64,000 bases of DNA from Caldilineaceae bacterium bin5 (lineage in GTDB: Bacteria; Chloroflexota; Anaerolineae; Caldilineales; Caldilineaceae), in contig MPML01000005.1 of NCBI GenBank assembly GCA_002238445.1, positions 85,146 to 149,145 of the forward strand, given 5' to 3'. Positions 53,101 to 63,300 of the stretch are shown here, in pieces. Position numbers and translations under genes: made by a program. The notes beneath the pieces were generated by a model. That model ran no database searches. It saw nothing but the letters and a program-made list of their open reading frames with translations, and was not told the DNA's origin. Position 1 is the first letter of the stretch. The number at the start of each line of letters is the position of its first letter.

Positions 53101-55153
53101 AATGGGGGAACAAGAGGATCCCCAAGTACTGTCTGACGGTCCAAACTGGGAGCTCGAAGCGGATGAGCGGGCGGAAGCGCCGGGAGCTGATATCGACTCA
53201 CAGACACAAATTAGCGGTCGTGAATGGAATGCGGATGCGAGTGTGCCCGTCGGTCCAGGCGCGCTTGCTCAGACGCGTGAACGTCCGGAGGCACCAAGCC
53301 AACCATGGTATGAGGGACTCGGGGCGGCATTGCTGGCTCCGCTGTTTTTGGCGCTTCTCGGCAATCTGGCAGGATTTGGCCAACTGGTACATAGCTTTAG
53401 CAGAGTTAGCAGGAGTGGCTTTGAGAGCGAGATTCCGGGCATACAGAAAGCGGTCCATGCAGTAAGCGGGTTTTGGCACGTGCTGATGTCCGATGCAACC
53501 CTGCCGGGATATGACTTTTGGGCGCCAAGTCGCGTTATTCCCCATACCATCAACGAGTTTCCGTTCTGGAGTTTCATGTACGCTGATCTGCATCCGCATA
53601 TGATCGGCATTCCCTTTTCACTCTTTTTTGTGGCTCTTACGCTGACCCTCCTTAACAGTTATCAACTCGACTGGCGCCGAAACTGGCTCTACGGTGCGCT
53701 GTTGGTTGGCGGCATGGCCTTTACGATCGGCGTCCTGGCAGTAGTGAATCTTTGGGATCTGCCGACCTATTTTGGTTTAGGCATGCTCACACTGGTTGTA
53801 ACGCTGTACAGGAATCGAGGACGCCTCCCGTTGGGTACGATTATTGGAATCGGTATCGTCATGGTCGGAGCGGCTTACCTGTTCTTTCTGCCCTTCTTTC
53901 GCAGTTACACAAATGTGGCCGCAAGCGGAATCGGATTGGTCAGGTCCCCCGACGCGTTGGGGAAGTGGGCTCAGATTTGGGGGTTGTTTGCCTTTGTCCT
54001 CTTTACATGGCTTCTGGTAGGGCAGAGGGACAAGCGACGGCTGCGCTTCCTGCGCGTTCACCGGCTGTTGGTTCAGCGGACGACGCTTGTTTACCTGACC
54101 GGCGTAGTATTGCTTCCATTGCTGTTCCTCGCCTCTTTCCTGCTCTTGATTTTCACTAACCAGACGGTACTGGCCATCTGCCTGCCCGCGCTTGGCCTGT
54201 CGCTTTCGCAGATGTGGAGGCGGGAACGTGCGGCAGATTCCGGGCCGATACTGGCTGCAGTGTTGACGACGACAGGCTTAACTATCCTAGCCGGCACGCA
54301 GGTGATTTATCTTAAGGACCATTTGCAAGGCGGCGATGCCTACCGCATGAATACGCTCTTCAAGTTTTTCAACCAGGTTTGGGTCCTATGGGGTATGGCA
54401 GCGGCTATCATATTGCCCAGGATTTTTTCCCGCTTCGCGTTGCTGTCAGAGCAGGGCAGTGAGCGGAGGCGGTTCAATGCAGATGCCAGGCGAGACGGGG
54501 TTTGGGCAGTGTTCTCAGATATCGGGTCGAATGCGGTTGGCCGATTGTGGAGCTATGTATTTCTTATCCTGGTTGGCGCCAGTCTGGCCTATCCCATTTG
54601 GGGAACGCCGTCGCGGCTTTCGCAGCGCTTCCCCGGCTGGCGGCCGCCGATTGGCACATTGGACGGCATGGCCTTTATGGAGAAGGGTGTATACAACTGG
54701 CCTGACAACGACCATGCTGTTGAACTGCAGTACGATTGGGAGGCGATTCAGTGGCTGCTGAGAGAGGTACGCGGTAATGTTGTGCTGGCCGAATCCGCGC
54801 AGCTTGACTACTACCGTGCCGGCGGCACGCGGGTGGCCAGCCTTACAGGCCTGAGCGGGCTGATGGGAATGCATGAAGGCGAACAGCGCTACCACCACCA
54901 GGTTTCTAAGCGCCACGGTTTACTCAATGAGTTTTGGAGGTCGACAGATACCGGGCAGATTGAGAGGCTCATCGACGACCTCAACATCGGTCTCATCTAC
55001 GTGGGGCAGTTGGAGCGCAATCAGCACCCTGATGCACCCGCACGATTTGAAGAGCTGGAACAGGCCGGCCTGCTGGAGGCTGTCTATCGAAATCCCAAGG
55101 TTATAATTTATGCGGTGCCGTCCCAGATTTCGGGCCAGGTACAACGTCAGTGA
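50189..55153 (+). CDS. PMT-like / Chlor_Arch_YYY fusion membrane protein
   Basis: This ~1654-residue polytopic membrane protein has two halves. The N-terminal ~650 residues look like a GT-C (PMT/GT39-like) glycosyltransferase: first helix, then an outer loop DGGLNSHPDERS with an acidic pair, and many helices. The second half carries the YYY-family marks INYYYYG (865-872) and FMYADLHPHMIGIPF, which contains HPH, and a C-terminal soluble end. A long hydrophilic linker (about 910-1030) interrupts it. The family (TIGR03662 type) is known from Chloroflexi and archaea without a proven reaction. Lipid-linked sugar transfer is inferred. ATG 50189 starts just before the first helix; ATG 50135 or TTG 50126 are possible. 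The stop overlaps or abuts the Nudix gene. Confidence 0.85.
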   Translation: MQLTVRNSESKVIHLLLGVVLLAGMALRTWNVNFDGGLNSHPDERSTTCFYAPTIGWPSSFDEFVDPERSPLNPLWDRHNDRRRSFTYGHFPLYLGILTGEFLSWLAKPASLLPLPDRTISMMERANTACEGVAFAGRLMMAFLDTLTIFLLFVLGRKLYGALTGLLAATLYAFTAQAVQLSHFFAMDPASTTFVVLAVYGGVLMVQERSRRGVFWAGLGAGLAIASKFSALPILAVPVTATLIRLWTSSGQSHSHGEEEGAGSAFSSLVVSLLIAAITFFVSSPYAVLDWVSFIQATLVEQGRMVRGVVDFPFTRQYRNTAPYLYFIQQQVVWGMGLPLGLVALAGSTWALLKLLSLRARAGEFIVWAWLVPYFGITGAFLAKFNRYMSPVLPFVVLFAAALIVWLLQLRARPKLQLAARLPAALLAIIAVGGGLFWSLAYTNGVYANEHTWVTASRWVYANVPSGSVILWESWDDPLPKSIPGEPGMDMGSHGLRHIDWSPYEEDTPEKYEILLEKLQEADYVIYSSKRIYESVDELPARYPMTNRYYDLMFSEQLGFVHAADFTSPPRLLGLTFPDHEADESWSLYDHPRVSIFAKERALSESEFDSLLGGSWEGAIPWHRGNEPPLAPVLNAIGLGSAPESQHQGLINLVLAFVLGREGQADGGQEQADAADSSEPSLLLETPLNELPVVDNYRWNIVASENHWLAVAWWWLVVSLLGWTAWPLAFVLFRSLRDRGYMLAKTLGWLLSGWLLWIFASLELAQNSVRNAWLVAALVALVGAAFLVFSWRDVRLFLGRMWGILLVGEGLFAVAFVGFVFIRRANPDIWQPWFGGEKFMEFAFLNGILRSPYFPPVDPHFAGGYINYYYYGIYLVGYLVKLTGVYAEVAFNLAIPMLFALTVVNAFAVAYSVSGFRHTVTGRRRSQVTAAPQQMEQYPATEPDITELTLGTEDAAASTAGMYGGGVPAGEMGEQEDPQVLSDGPNWELEADERAEAPGADIDSQTQISGREWNADASVPVGPGALAQTRERPEAPSQPWYEGLGAALLAPLFLALLGNLAGFGQLVHSFSRVSRSGFESEIPGIQKAVHAVSGFWHVLMSDATLPGYDFWAPSRVIPHTINEFPFWSFMYADLHPHMIGIPFSLFFVALTLTLLNSYQLDWRRNWLYGALLVGGMAFTIGVLAVVNLWDLPTYFGLGMLTLVVTLYRNRGRLPLGTIIGIGIVMVGAAYLFFLPFFRSYTNVAASGIGLVRSPDALGKWAQIWGLFAFVLFTWLLVGQRDKRRLRFLRVHRLLVQRTTLVYLTGVVLLPLLFLASFLLLIFTNQTVLAICLPALGLSLSQMWRRERAADSGPILAAVLTTTGLTILAGTQVIYLKDHLQGGDAYRMNTLFKFFNQVWVLWGMAAAIILPRIFSRFALLSEQGSERRRFNADARRDGVWAVFSDIGSNAVGRLWSYVFLILVGASLAYPIWGTPSRLSQRFPGWRPPIGTLDGMAFMEKGVYNWPDNDHAVELQYDWEAIQWLLREVRGNVVLAESAQLDYYRAGGTRVASLTGLSGLMGMHEGEQRYHHQVSKRHGLLNEFWRSTDTGQIERLIDDLNIGLIYVGQLERNQHPDAPARFEELEQAGLLEAVYRNPKVIIYAVPSQISGQVQRQ

Positions 55154-55164
55154 GGGGCGCATTG

Positions 55165-55773
55165 ATGGGCCAATTTGCGGTGGCGGCACCAATGCTGGCG
55201 CGTATTTGGAACCGTGCGCCGAACTGGCTGCGAGGCGTTATTACGTGGATGATAAATGGTAAAGTCATGGTCGGCGTGTGCGGCGTGCTGCTTGACGACT
55301 CAGACCAGATTCTGCTTCTTCGCCACCGTTTCCACAAAGCAGGGTATTGGGGAATGCCCGGCGGCTGGCTGTCTCCCGGCGAAACGATCTGCGATTGCTG
55401 GCGCCGTGAAATCAAGGAAGAATTGGCCCTCGAGGCAGTGGTAGACACAGTCGTTTGCCATCGGGCGACGCGGCGCACGCTGGAGTTTTTCCTGCTGGGG
55501 CGGATCAGCGGCGGTCAATTGAAGATCGATCCGGTAGAAATCCTCGAAGCTCACTTCTTTTGCGCGGAGGAACTGCCGCCGATGGAGAGCTACCACGTTC
55601 GAGTCATTGAGGAGACCTTTAATAGTCTCAGGGAGGCAGAGGGTACGGGAGGAGTTGATAGTTCGGGCCGGACGCGGGTAGGCGGAGACGAGGCTGGGGA
55701 GGCTTCTCATTACCCGGGACGGGAAGTACTGGAAAAGGCTGGCGGAGCGAAGGGGGACTTTCCAGTTGCGTGA
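55165..55773 (+). CDS. Nudix hydrolase
   Basis: This 202-residue protein contains a full Nudix box: G67-x5-E73-x7-R81-E82-x2-E85-E86 (GWLSPGE...REIKEE), which binds Mg2+ and cleaves nucleoside-diphosphate-linked compounds. A preceding amphipathic or weakly hydrophobic N-terminus (MLARIWNRAPNWLRGVITWM) may attach it to the membrane. GAGGGG lies 7 bases before ATG 55165. A GTG at 55150 that overlaps the previous stop is the other option. It lies between two YYY-type membrane genes and overlaps the next by 8 bp. Hydrolysis of a nucleotide sugar or a related diphosphate is inferred from context. The C-terminal 40 residues are polar and low in complexity. Confidence 0.9.
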   Translation: MGQFAVAAPMLARIWNRAPNWLRGVITWMINGKVMVGVCGVLLDDSDQILLLRHRFHKAGYWGMPGGWLSPGETICDCWRREIKEELALEAVVDTVVCHRATRRTLEFFLLGRISGGQLKIDPVEILEAHFFCAEELPPMESYHVRVIEETFNSLREAEGTGGVDSSGRTRVGGDEAGEASHYPGREVLEKAGGAKGDFPVA

Positions 55774-58399
55774 CATCGTCCTCCCTTTTCTGAACTGGTA
55801 TTTGATAACACAAGTGGTAACGGTGGCGGCACTACCGCTGACTTTACGCCTTTTACGCCATTTGCCTGATAGCGGCTATGTGTTTGCGCGCGTACTAGGG
55901 ATTTTCCTGGTCAGCCTTCTGCTCTGGTTAGGTACCAGTTATGGCCTGCTTCGCAACACAAGCGGCGGGGCGTGGCTGGCGCTGCTGCTGGTGGCAATGC
56001 TCAGCTTGTGGAGTATCTTACAAGGAAAAGAGACGGAAGGAGACGGTCGCCTTTCCTCTCTGCGTACCTCGCTGTGTCGGTTGCCAGGCTGGACATATAT
56101 AGTTACAGTCGAGATACTGTTTTTTCTCAGCTTCGCGGTGTGGACTTATGTGCGTGCCTACGATCCCGCCATCAGTCACACAGAGCAGCTGATGGACTTG
56201 ATGTTTATCAATGGGATCTGGAGCAGCCCTACTTATCCCGCTCGCGATCCCTGGCTGGCTGGCTATGCGATCAGCTATTACTACTTTGGTTACTGGATGC
56301 TGGCAACTCTGGCCCGATTTGCCGGACAACCACCTGAAATAGCCTATAACCTGGGCCAAGCCTGCTGGTTTGGACTCCTCTTCACCGCCAGTTTTGGGGT
56401 CGGATTCAATCTTTTTCGACTGCGGGTGAGAGAGTATATAGGGGAAGCTGAGGCGACCGAAGAAACTGATGGACCGTCTGAAGGCAGCGCAGGCTCTTAC
56501 GGGAAGCTAGCCATGCCGGTTTTGGCGGGCCTGCTGACATCGATCAGTGTCGCGTTGACCTCTAACTTGCATGTCATTCTCGAGTGGCTGTATGCACAGG
56601 GCGTGCGTCTGGACAGGTTGAATCGACTGGTCGATGTGTATAACTTTCCGGAGCATGCAAATGCGTCCGGCTTATGGTACATGGACAGCGGCTGGAGCTG
56701 GTGGTGGCGGGCCAGTCGCGTGATTGAGGATATCGACCTAAGTGGGAACCACATTGTGATCATCGATGAATTCCCCATTTTCAGTTACGTTCTTGGCGAC
56801 AATCACCCGCATTTGCTGGCCATGCCCTTTGTGATTCTCGTCATCGCGGTGGCAATGAACTGGTTCTTTGCTTATGGGCGGGACAAACAAGGGCAACTGT
56901 CTGTTGGGGGAGCGGATTCTGAAGAAGAGAGCGACCGGCAGGGGTCTCTTGTTTCAAGCGTGATCTCACTTGCAACGTCGGTTACCCGGCCAATCGGGTT
57001 GGAAGGCCTGCTGCTGGTAATCGCGGCGACGGGCGCCCTACTATTTCTGAATACTTGGGACTTTCCCCCTTACTGGCTGTTGATGTTACTTGTGGCGCTG
57101 TTTACCGGAACCAGGCGAAGAGAGGAGGTTGGAGTTGCACTGCGCCATGGCCTCGCACGGGCGGCTACTGTAGGAGCCCTGATAGTGGTGGGCGCCATCC
57201 TACTCTTCCTGCCCTACTTCCTGACCGCCCAGAGTCAGGCCGGCGGCATCCTGCCCAACTTGCTCCATTCAACACGGCTGCCGCAATTTTTGTTAATGTA
57301 CGGTCACTTTCTGCTGGCGGCTACAGGACTGTTAATCTTCAGTTGGCGAGAGCAGCCCCCTTCTGCGGCTGCATTGGCCATTACAGCTAGCCTAGTCATT
57401 GGCCTGCCGGTTATCTTTCTGATCACGACCGTGTTGTTGACTGCGAATGCCAGCGGTCTAACGCCGGGGCTGGCAGGACAAGCGGGCGACATTATGACCA
57501 GCTTCGTCAGCCGCCGGCTTGGACAGCCCTGGACATTTCTGCTATTGGGCGGGCTGGCGTCGCTGACACTGGGCATGCTTTGGCAACGCTTCGCTGATTT
57601 TGGCAAGGCGCCGCGTTCGACCACTTTTGTTTTGTGCCTGGTTGCGATCGGCATTTTGCTGACTTATATGCCGGAGTTCGCCTTTCTGCGGGACAACTTC
57701 GGTAATCGCATGAATACCGTGTTCAAATTCTATTACCAGAGCTGGCTCCTGCTGGCGATCGCGGCCGCGTACGCCATCGGCTGGCATGTATTTTTGGCCG
57801 GGCGCCGGTTACGGCAGCAAGGACTTGATCGAGGAAAAGCGTTCTATTTTGGACTTGCTCCGACCGCGCTAGCTCTTTTGCTGATCCTCGCATGCCTGAT
57901 CTATCCTGTGGCAGGGGCTTACGCTAAAATCAAGGGGTTTGGCACGCGTTTGCCAACGCTGAATGGCCTGGCTTATGTCGGCAGCGACGAGCTAGCTGCA
58001 GTTGACTGGCTCCGTAGAAATACGCGCCCTGACGCCATCGTTTTGGAGGCCAAAGGGGCCAGTTACAAAGTCAGTTCGGCACGTATCAGTGCGGCGACCG
58101 GACGGGCCACGCTGCTAGGTTGGGATGGACACGAGGCCCAGTGGCGCGGACGTGCTTACGCAGAAATGGCAGCCGGTCGGGCCGATGCGATCCGCGAGAT
58201 TTATCAGAGTCCAAGGCCGTCGACCCTGCAGGAGCATTTGGATAGGTGGCAGATCGATTTTCTGGTAGTGGGCCCTGAAGAACGCGCTCAGTATGGTGTC
58301 ACACCAGCAGTGGAAGAACGGCTGAACCAGATTCTGGAATTGGCCTTCGAGCAAGGAAGTTATCGAATCTACCGGGCCAAAGGCGCGGCAGACAGATAG
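55766..58399 (+). CDS. Chlor_Arch_YYY family membrane protein (single-domain form)
   Basis: This 877-residue polytopic membrane protein has YYY motif SYYYFG (170-175) and the matching VLGDNHPHLLAMPF (HPH). Its C-terminal soluble tail (GWDGHEAQWRGRAYAEMAAG, DFLVVGPEERAQYG) parallels the tail of the fusion protein at 50189 (GMHEGEQRYHHQV, LIYVGQLERN). It corresponds to the single-copy class of the family (700-900 residues). TTG 55766 overlaps the Nudix stop by 8 bases, with AGGGGG upstream. Likely a GT-C-type transferase or flippase partner in glycan assembly; no reaction is established. Confidence 0.88.
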   Translation: MRDIVLPFLNWYLITQVVTVAALPLTLRLLRHLPDSGYVFARVLGIFLVSLLLWLGTSYGLLRNTSGGAWLALLLVAMLSLWSILQGKETEGDGRLSSLRTSLCRLPGWTYIVTVEILFFLSFAVWTYVRAYDPAISHTEQLMDLMFINGIWSSPTYPARDPWLAGYAISYYYFGYWMLATLARFAGQPPEIAYNLGQACWFGLLFTASFGVGFNLFRLRVREYIGEAEATEETDGPSEGSAGSYGKLAMPVLAGLLTSISVALTSNLHVILEWLYAQGVRLDRLNRLVDVYNFPEHANASGLWYMDSGWSWWWRASRVIEDIDLSGNHIVIIDEFPIFSYVLGDNHPHLLAMPFVILVIAVAMNWFFAYGRDKQGQLSVGGADSEEESDRQGSLVSSVISLATSVTRPIGLEGLLLVIAATGALLFLNTWDFPPYWLLMLLVALFTGTRRREEVGVALRHGLARAATVGALIVVGAILLFLPYFLTAQSQAGGILPNLLHSTRLPQFLLMYGHFLLAATGLLIFSWREQPPSAAALAITASLVIGLPVIFLITTVLLTANASGLTPGLAGQAGDIMTSFVSRRLGQPWTFLLLGGLASLTLGMLWQRFADFGKAPRSTTFVLCLVAIGILLTYMPEFAFLRDNFGNRMNTVFKFYYQSWLLLAIAAAYAIGWHVFLAGRRLRQQGLDRGKAFYFGLAPTALALLLILACLIYPVAGAYAKIKGFGTRLPTLNGLAYVGSDELAAVDWLRRNTRPDAIVLEAKGASYKVSSARISAATGRATLLGWDGHEAQWRGRAYAEMAAGRADAIREIYQSPRPSTLQEHLDRWQIDFLVVGPEERAQYGVTPAVEERLNQILELAFEQGSYRIYRAKGAADR

Positions 58400-58423
58400 T
58401 TCATTTGAGGCAGAGGCCAGAAT

Positions 58424-60376
58424 TTGCAGGTGACTGAAACGACGAGGACCGAACCAGCAGTTAGCGAGAGATCAACGACTGCGGCGCAGCCGCCGGCTGC
58501 GGCGTTGCCATCGGCGGGTGCGTCGGCATCGCATGGCAGCGGGCCGAATGTTGAACAGGCGTTGTACGCTTTACTTTTTATTGTGGCGTTGGCCTTGCGT
58601 CTGTATTCTCTGGGCGACCTGAATCCGATATCACCTTGGGAAGCCGATCAGGTATGGCCGGCATGGTTAGGCAATGCGGGCGGTATTATGGGGGATGGCG
58701 GTTTTCCTGAACCTGACCCGCCGCCCAGCCCTCTGCTGAACAGTTTTCAGCGTGCACTTTTTCTGGTGACGGGAGGCGGAAGCGAATTCTGGGCACGCTT
58801 TGCACCTGCTTGCGCCGGGGCAGGACTGGTCCTTGCGGCCTGGCGGTTGCGAAGACGCTTGGGGCGCGGCGGGGCATTGACTGCAGCTGTGCTATTCGCG
58901 TTCGACCCGTGGCTTCTGTCGTTCAGTCGTATGGCTGACGGGGCGGCGCTAACCGCATTGTTGTTTGTGCTGCTGCTGGCGGCACTGTTCGATGAAAAGA
59001 CAGATGGGCACCAAGTCACAAAGCTTGCTCTGGTGGGTGGTCTTTTTCTGATAAGCGGGCCGCTGGCCTGGCTTTTGCTTCCTCTCATGGTCTACGCGAT
59101 GGTGCTGCTCAAGGGGGGGCCATTAGCGCTCTTTACAGCCGGTCAGCGTAGACGTGCGACATATATTTGCGCGGGGACACTGATTGTTGGATCCACCGGA
59201 CTTTTCGCGCACATTTCAGGCTTGGCTGCGATCGGGGAGAGCGTAGGGGCGGCCATCAACCATTTTACTGGCCCGTCAGGCGGCGGGTCGCTAATTTCAG
59301 CCGACAATGATTACACGGTTACATGGGCATTGATACGGTTGCTAGTCGATGAGCCATTCGTGCTCCTGTTCGGCGTGGCCGGGTTGGTCGTTGCGCTTGT
59401 GAAGACGCGATTCTTTTCCGGGAAATGGGATGCGAAGGCTGGCAAGGAGAACGACAGGTCCGATAGTGAGACGCAAGTCCTTGCGAACACCCTTTGGCTG
59501 AATGTCCTGGTCGTGGGGGTAGCCTGGGGCTTGCTACAGTTGTTGTTACCGGGGCGCACACCGATCAGCCTGCTGGCAGTAGGATTGCCACTGCTGTTGC
59601 TGGCCGCGGGTTCTGTCACTGATATTCTGCGCTTCGCGCCGACCGGCCTACTGTTTCAAAACGATGCGCGCATGCCGACTTTGTTAACAATGGGCGTGCT
59701 ACTGGTGACAGCCTTCTTCTGGACAGGCAGCGCGACGGCTGCTCTGCGAGATGGAAACTATGATCCGCGGCTGACCTTATTCTATTTGCTGATTCCTGCG
59801 CTCGGCGCGTTTTTTGTATGGTGGTCCGGCGAGCGGGCGAGCGTTCAGGTATTTGGTCTGTTGGCCTTGGCAGCCTTTATCCTGGCACAGGCAAGTAGCA
59901 GCTGGATGTTGAATTTCAGGCCGGAGTTCGGTCACAGCCGTACTCTCTTTGCTGAAGCCGGCGACTCGGGGATGGCATTGATGGTGGAGGATATCGCCCG
60001 GCTCAGTTCTCTGCGCACAGGGGATCCTACAGAGGCGCCCGTTTATCTCCAAGTTGATTCTTCCCAGTTGCCGTACTTTGTCTGGCATTTGCGTAATATG
60101 CGCCGCCTGCACTGGCAGCCCGGCCTGGATTTTTCTAAAGTAGACGAAAGTGCATTGGTTGTTACCCAGGCCATCGCTTTAGGGGATGGAGAACGAGCCC
60201 AACTGCCTGCCAGTTTCATTGGCAGCAGTTACACTGTGACGCAGCGATGGCTGCCGACAGATTTGGAAGACCTTGGCGCTCGTCTACGTTGGATGTTTTT
60301 TCGAGAGAGGCAGCTAAGGCCGGAAGGCCCGCCGGCGGGACAGGAGGCCGATCTTTGGGTAATTCGGGAGAAGTAG
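58424..60376 (+). CDS. PMT-like (GT-C) membrane glycosyltransferase
   Basis: This 650-residue membrane protein has a polar, Ala/Pro-rich N-terminus of ~40 residues. The first helix is followed by the outer-loop acidic motif in NPISPWEADQVWPAW (E73, D75), which in GT-C enzymes holds the catalytic acid and lipid-phosphate contacts. About ten further helices and a C-terminal extracytoplasmic domain (about 500-650) follow. The start is TTG 58424 (AGAGG upstream); GTG 58430 is possible. It begins 24 bp after the YYY gene and ends 2 bp before the Agl23-type gene. The donor and acceptor are unknown. Confidence 0.75.
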   Translation: MQVTETTRTEPAVSERSTTAAQPPAAALPSAGASASHGSGPNVEQALYALLFIVALALRLYSLGDLNPISPWEADQVWPAWLGNAGGIMGDGGFPEPDPPPSPLLNSFQRALFLVTGGGSEFWARFAPACAGAGLVLAAWRLRRRLGRGGALTAAVLFAFDPWLLSFSRMADGAALTALLFVLLLAALFDEKTDGHQVTKLALVGGLFLISGPLAWLLLPLMVYAMVLLKGGPLALFTAGQRRRATYICAGTLIVGSTGLFAHISGLAAIGESVGAAINHFTGPSGGGSLISADNDYTVTWALIRLLVDEPFVLLFGVAGLVVALVKTRFFSGKWDAKAGKENDRSDSETQVLANTLWLNVLVVGVAWGLLQLLLPGRTPISLLAVGLPLLLLAAGSVTDILRFAPTGLLFQNDARMPTLLTMGVLLVTAFFWTGSATAALRDGNYDPRLTLFYLLIPALGAFFVWWSGERASVQVFGLLALAAFILAQASSSWMLNFRPEFGHSRTLFAEAGDSGMALMVEDIARLSSLRTGDPTEAPVYLQVDSSQLPYFVWHLRNMRRLHWQPGLDFSKVDESALVVTQAIALGDGERAQLPASFIGSSYTVTQRWLPTDLEDLGARLRWMFFRERQLRPEGPPAGQEADLWVIREK

Positions 60377-60378
60377 AA

Positions 60379-63300
60379 ATGGCTGAATCAAAGAGCGAGA
60401 AGGCAGAGAAGGTAGAAGAAGAAAAGGAAGTGGAAGTTCTTTCTCCTGACCCCTCGCCCACAACTCTTGTTACTGAGGAAGAAGAGCAAGGCTCAGGGGA
60501 AGAGCTGGCAACGCAGGAATCGGCTGGTTCGGAACCGGCTGAGACTGTGCCTGTTTCCAGCGGGTTTCTCGACTCAAGCCTGCTGGGAGTTGTGCGGGCG
60601 AACTGGGAAACGATAGCCTGGGCAGTTATCCTGATTGTGGCTGTAGTGAGCCGATTTTATGCGCTCGGCGAACGAGGGATGAGCCATGACGAGAGTCTGC
60701 ACGCCAACTACTCGCTCGATCTTTACCGCGCCGGCAGTTATCAACACAATCCGATGATGCATGGTCCTTTCCTCTTCCATGCGAATGCGTTCATTTTCTT
60801 TTTATTTGGCGTAAGTGACGCCACGGCGCGCGTGGTGCCAGCCCTTGCTGGGGTTGGAACGATCGTTGCGGCGTGGTTCTTCCGGCGCTGGATCGGGCGA
60901 ACCGGTGCGCTTTTGACTGCTGTGTTCTTCCTTTTCAGCCCCAGCATACTCTTCCACAGCCGCTACATCCGAAACGATATCTACATTGTTTTCTTTTCGA
61001 TGATATGGGTCTACGGCATGTTCCGCTTTATTGAAGAGCGGAAGATGAAATGGCTTTACTTGACGGTCTCCGTGATGGCACTTGGATTTACCGCCAAGGA
61101 AAACCAGTTCATGTCGGGCACGATTTTTGGCATCTTTTTTGTGGGGGCAGCGCTGTGGCGCTGGTGGGCCCAGCAGGTTTCGATCAGAGACAGCCCATTT
61201 GCTGATCTTGCGGTTCTTCTGCTTACCCTAGTATTGCCATTCGTCGCTCCAATTGGGCATCTGGTTTTTGGATGGGATGCTCTCGCTTATAGTACGACCC
61301 AGGATCTGGCCAGGTCGGCGATGCTGGTGCTCTTTATGACCGGAGTGAGTGGGGCGATAGCCTTTTGGTGGTTCAACCCGATAGGAGGAAGGGGAAACGA
61401 GTCCAAACCGCCGGCAGGAAATGGTCGCGCTCAGCGGATCACCTTTTCGAACTGGGCTACATTGATGGCTCTGTTCTGGGCGATCGAGATACTGTTGTTC
61501 ACAACTTTTTTCACAAATCCGGTCGACGGACTTGCCACGGGCATTGTTGGCAGCCTCGGTTATTGGCTGGCGCAACAGGAGGTGCAACGCGGCAGTCAGC
61601 CTTGGTATTACTACATAATGCAGGGACTGTTGTACGAGTTTCTGCTCGTTTTCCTTAGCCTAGGCGGCTTGGCCCTGCTCGTGCGTCGTCTGCGGACGGG
61701 CAACTGGGACGATCCGGAGAATGCTGAACATGGTCCTCGCGCTGCAGAAGGCAAGACCAAGAAAGAGGAAAGGCGAGACGCGTCAGAATCCGCTGAAACA
61801 TCGTCGTATGTTCAGCCCTACTTCATTGTGTTTCTGGCGTGGTGGGGAATAATGTCGTGGCTGGCTTATTCGTATGCCGGTGAGAAGATGCCATGGTTGA
61901 CAACGCACATGGTGCAGCCGATGGCGCTCTTTGGCGGGTGGTGCGGCGCGCAGCTGCTTGTGAGGATAGACTGGTTGAAGGTGCGAGCGGCACAAGGTTG
62001 GTGGCTGCCAGCGCTACTTCCGGCACTGCTGTTCGCATTGGTGACTCTTTTTGGCTCAGTTCCCGGGGCAGGGAGAGACATAGACTCTCTGTCGCGGACG
62101 GTGCGCTTCATTCTTGCTCTCGTAGTCAGCGGAGGCCTGGCATATCTGATACAACTGGCCATCCAACGGTTAGGCTGGCGGCTGACGCTGCGGTTGTCAG
62201 CAGTGACGGCCCTTGCCATTTTGTTTCTGCTTACCGTTCGCTTCTCCTATCTGCTTACCTATATTAACTACGACATGGCAACCGAGTATCTCGTCTATGC
62301 TCACGCCGCCCCTGATGTAAAGCGGGCACTGCAGGAAATTGAAACGATTAGCGAACGCACGGTGGGTGAGCGGGAGATTCAAGTTGCCTATGACGACGAC
62401 GTAGCGTGGCCCATGACCTGGTACATGCGATTCTATCCCAATCACATCTTCTATGGCGCGAACCCGACAACCGAGGCGATGAACGCGCCCATCATTCTGG
62501 TCGGCAAAAAGAATTACGAGTTGGTGGAGCCCTATGTAGCGAGGGATTATGTCAGCCGCAACTATAGACTAGTCTGGTGGCCCGAAGAGAGTTACAAGGG
62601 AATGTGGGACGAAGAGGAAGGATCTGTGAGATTAACGCTCAAGCAGATCTGGGAGGCATTGACTGAACCGGAGCGTCGAAGCCGACTGTGGCAGATCTTC
62701 TTTTTTCGAAACCATCCCGACCGCACGCTGACGGACTGGCCGCACCGCCACGATTTCCGTATGTACGTCCACAAGGACGTCGCCGATATCGTCTGGGACC
62801 TGAACGTTGTTCCCTTGGCGGAGCGAGGACTGTCGCAGTCTCCTTCTTTTAACTATGAGGAGGTTGATCGAAGTGCCAGCGCCGTCTACAGCGGTGTCTA
62901 TGGAGACCTGCCCCTGATGACGCCGCGCTCGGTTGCAGTAGGGCAGGATGGTGTGCGCTACATTCTGGACACGGGGAACAACCGGGTGGTAATGCTCAAC
63001 GCGGACGGCACATTCCGGCAGGCGTTTGGAAGCACTTGTTTCTTGTCCGAAAGCGAGAACAGTTCTTGCACGGATCCGGATGGCGATGGCCCGTTGGAGA
63101 ATGGGGACGGCCAATTTCGCGAGCCGTGGGGCATCGCTGTGGGCGAAGATGGAACAGTGTTCATTGCCGATACGTGGAACGGACGAATTCAGGCGTTCGA
63201 TAGCCAGGGGAAATTCCTGCGCAAGTGGGGTTTGTTCAGCATAATCAACAACGAAAACAGAGACCCATTTGCGTTGTTTGGTCCGCGAGGCTTGGCTGTT

